The position numbers were made by a program, and so were the translations under genes. Below, one piece after another: positions 8,019 to 8,843 of a stretch of 8,843 bases of DNA. The stretch is from positions 1 through 8,843 of the forward strand of contig JAKBCQ010000059.1 in the NCBI GenBank assembly GCA_021807585.1, given 5' to 3'. Position 1 is the stretch's first letter; the number at the start of each line of letters is the position of its first letter. The notes under the pieces are model-generated. The model was not told the DNA's origin, searched no databases, and worked only from the letters and a program-made list of their open reading frames with translations. The DNA is from Planctomycetota bacterium (lineage in GTDB: Bacteria > Planctomycetota > Planctomycetia > Isosphaerales > Isosphaeraceae).

Positions 8019-8042
8019 AGGCGGAAGAGACGCCTATTTTTT
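8019..8042 (+). terminator. Plus-strand intrinsic terminator with no recognised gene before it
   Basis: AGGCG (8019-8023), a 7-base loop GAAGAGA and CGCCT (8031-8035) form a 5-bp stem followed at once by ATTTTTT (8036-8042). The T tract lies only on the plus-strand side, so termination is plus-directed. The stem is short but GC-rich and the tract is unbroken. The nearest genes are the minus-strand DUF1571 gene to the left and a plus-strand gene starting 107 bases downstream. It therefore either ends an unannotated transcript or acts as an attenuator in the leader of the downstream gene. Confidence 0.6.
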
Positions 8043-8085
8043 GTTCATATAAAATCATTATGCATCGATTAGCGTGTGGTCGCGG

Positions 8086-8101
8086 CGCGGCGATCGCCGC
8101 G
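8086..8101. promoter_or_regulatory. 16-bp perfect palindrome, candidate operator
   Basis: CGCGGCGATCGCCGCG reads the same on both strands and ends 47 bases before the ATG at 8149. TTATGCA occurs on both sides, at 8058-8064 and 8102-8108. The position between a terminator and a start codon suits a repressor site. CGATCG cores are common across the window, so the palindrome could also be compositional. A TATAAAAT stretch at 8048-8055 could be a -10 element, but I see no matching -35. Confidence 0.35.
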
Positions 8102-8117
8102 TTATGCAGGGGTATTT

Positions 8118-8162
8118 ATGACGATCGAAAGAATGTGGTGGAATCGACATGAAACTCACTAA
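8118..8162 (+). CDS. Possible 14-codon leader ORF overlapping the next start
   Basis: The frame encodes MTIERMWWNRHETH and stops with TAA at 8160-8162, 11 bases beyond the start codon of the TIGR04255 gene, so the two reading frames overlap by 14 bases. AGGGG at 8108-8112 lies 5 bases before its ATG and is a better Shine-Dalgarno than the GGTGGA at 8137-8142 that serves the larger gene. This would allow translational coupling. The tandem Trp codons recall attenuator leader peptides, but nothing known links the downstream family to tryptophan. The ORF is short enough to be chance. Confidence 0.2.
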   Translation: MTIERMWWNRHETH

Positions 8163-8843
8163 CCCTCCGGTCATTCAGTCTTGGATCGCGATTGAGTTCG
8201 ATCCCGCTCCCGACAAGAAAACATGGGATATTCAAATCGCGAATGCATTCTTTCTCCGTCATCAGAATACTTTACCACATCACGATATCGCGTGGGTGAG
8301 ACATGTTGAGATCAAGGATTTCTCTCCAGCCAAACTTCCCGAGATCATCCCGGGCAAGATCGAGGTGAATCACGTTCGAGGTCGGAACGAACAAGGAACG
8401 TTCTGGGTCCAGGTTTCCGCCGACGATCGGCTGGTCTGCAACATCACTCGAGGATCCGGGTCATACGCGGGGTATGAATACCTTCGCGACCAAGCTATTC
8501 TAATGTATATTGACTACGTCGAGCTGTTCAAGCCCACGAAAGTACGCAGGGTCGATCTGCATTACGTCGACCTGATCGAAATCCCCGTTCCTCCCGATAA
8601 GAAGATAAAACTTGAGGATTATTTTGAATTCTATATAAAATCACCTGGAAAATTTGATAATATGCTTGCTTGTGATATAAGCGTGGCGTTATCGACCCCT
8701 CGCGTTCGAGACGCCGTCGAGGTTCGATTCCAAACCGAACCGATGAATGAAAATTCAAATCCATACCGATTCCGAATGGATTGGAATCTGACTTGTAATC
8801 AGGTGGAGACGCTCGATCGCGACGAGATCGTGCGCGCGCTCGA
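8149..8843 (+). CDS. TIGR04255 family protein, 3' end beyond the window
   Basis: The first 231 codons are present and the frame is open at the right edge. The N-terminus begins with the family-typical NPPVIQSWIAIEF. The middle has YIDYVELFKP followed by RRVDLHYVDLIEIP and KLEDYF, corresponding to the conserved R-x-x-L-x-Y-x-(N/D) strand and the l-dyF helix of this family. Family members average a little over 250 residues, so perhaps 25-40 are missing. Function is unknown: TIGR04255 is described as sporadically distributed in bacteria and archaea. No signal peptide or membrane segment is seen, so the protein is probably cytoplasmic. The start is well fixed, because an in-frame TGA at 8119-8121 lies 10 codons upstream and this is the only start codon between. 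A weak Shine-Dalgarno GGTGGA (8137-8142) is 6 bases away. Codons 151-180 are unusually AT-ended (ATA, AAA, TTT, TCA). Confidence 0.8.
   Translation, partial: MKLTNPPVIQSWIAIEFDPAPDKKTWDIQIANAFFLRHQNTLPHHDIAWVRHVEIKDFSPAKLPEIIPGKIEVNHVRGRNEQGTFWVQVSADDRLVCNITRGSGSYAGYEYLRDQAILMYIDYVELFKPTKVRRVDLHYVDLIEIPVPPDKKIKLEDYFEFYIKSPGKFDNMLACDISVALSTPRVRDAVEVRFQTEPMNENSNPYRFRMDWNLTCNQVETLDRDEIVRAL

Noticed and set aside
7880..8042. tRNA, RNase P RNA, SRP RNA or tmRNA
   Set aside because: I looked for a T-loop GTTCGANTC, the tmRNA 5' end and the SRP domain IV core. None is present in 7500-8100.

Overview
The window looks like chromosomal DNA from a member of the Planctomycetota, probably near the Isosphaeraceae. 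This is inferred from two gene families typical of that phylum: a very large Hanks-type Ser/Thr kinase with the planctomycete N-terminal helical module and C-terminal WD40/TPR modules, and a DUF1571 lipoprotein. Base composition is GC-rich, CGATCG-type palindromes are conspicuous, and short runs of AT-ended codons are scattered through it.

Layout. Positions 1-176 are a short flank with no supportable gene. Positions 177-5672 (minus) encode one 1831-residue transmembrane Ser/Thr kinase. Its order is an N-terminal helical module, a kinase domain with a long hinge insertion, one membrane helix, a coiled coil, 14 WD40 repeats (apparently two seven-bladed propellers), a degenerate beta-sandwich, TPR-like helices and a C-terminal jelly-roll-like module. 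Positions 5673-5868 hold the kinase 5' region and an intrinsic terminator (5793-5826, minus) closing the next gene upstream. Positions 5869-7278 (minus) encode a DUF1571 lipoprotein with a clear ribosome binding site. Positions 7279-8148 are about 870 bases without a convincing gene. They carry several hairpins and a plus-strand intrinsic terminator (8019-8042) that no recognised plus-strand gene explains. A 16-bp perfect palindrome and a 14-codon upstream ORF follow. From 8149 (plus) a TIGR04255-family gene of unknown function runs off the right edge.

How the parts may work together. The kinase is most simply read as a membrane sensor or scaffold, with its catalytic domain in the cytoplasm and its propeller, TPR and beta-sandwich modules on the far side of the membrane. 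The DUF1571 protein is probably an envelope lipoprotein. The two genes point the same way, but the terminator between them argues for separate transcription. The TIGR04255 gene is divergent from both and is probably an independent, possibly accessory, unit. The least explained part is 7500-8150, where an orphan terminator, stacked hairpins, a palindrome and a leader ORF suggest an unannotated small RNA or a regulated 5' leader. I found no CRISPR array, tRNA, rRNA or insertion sequence.
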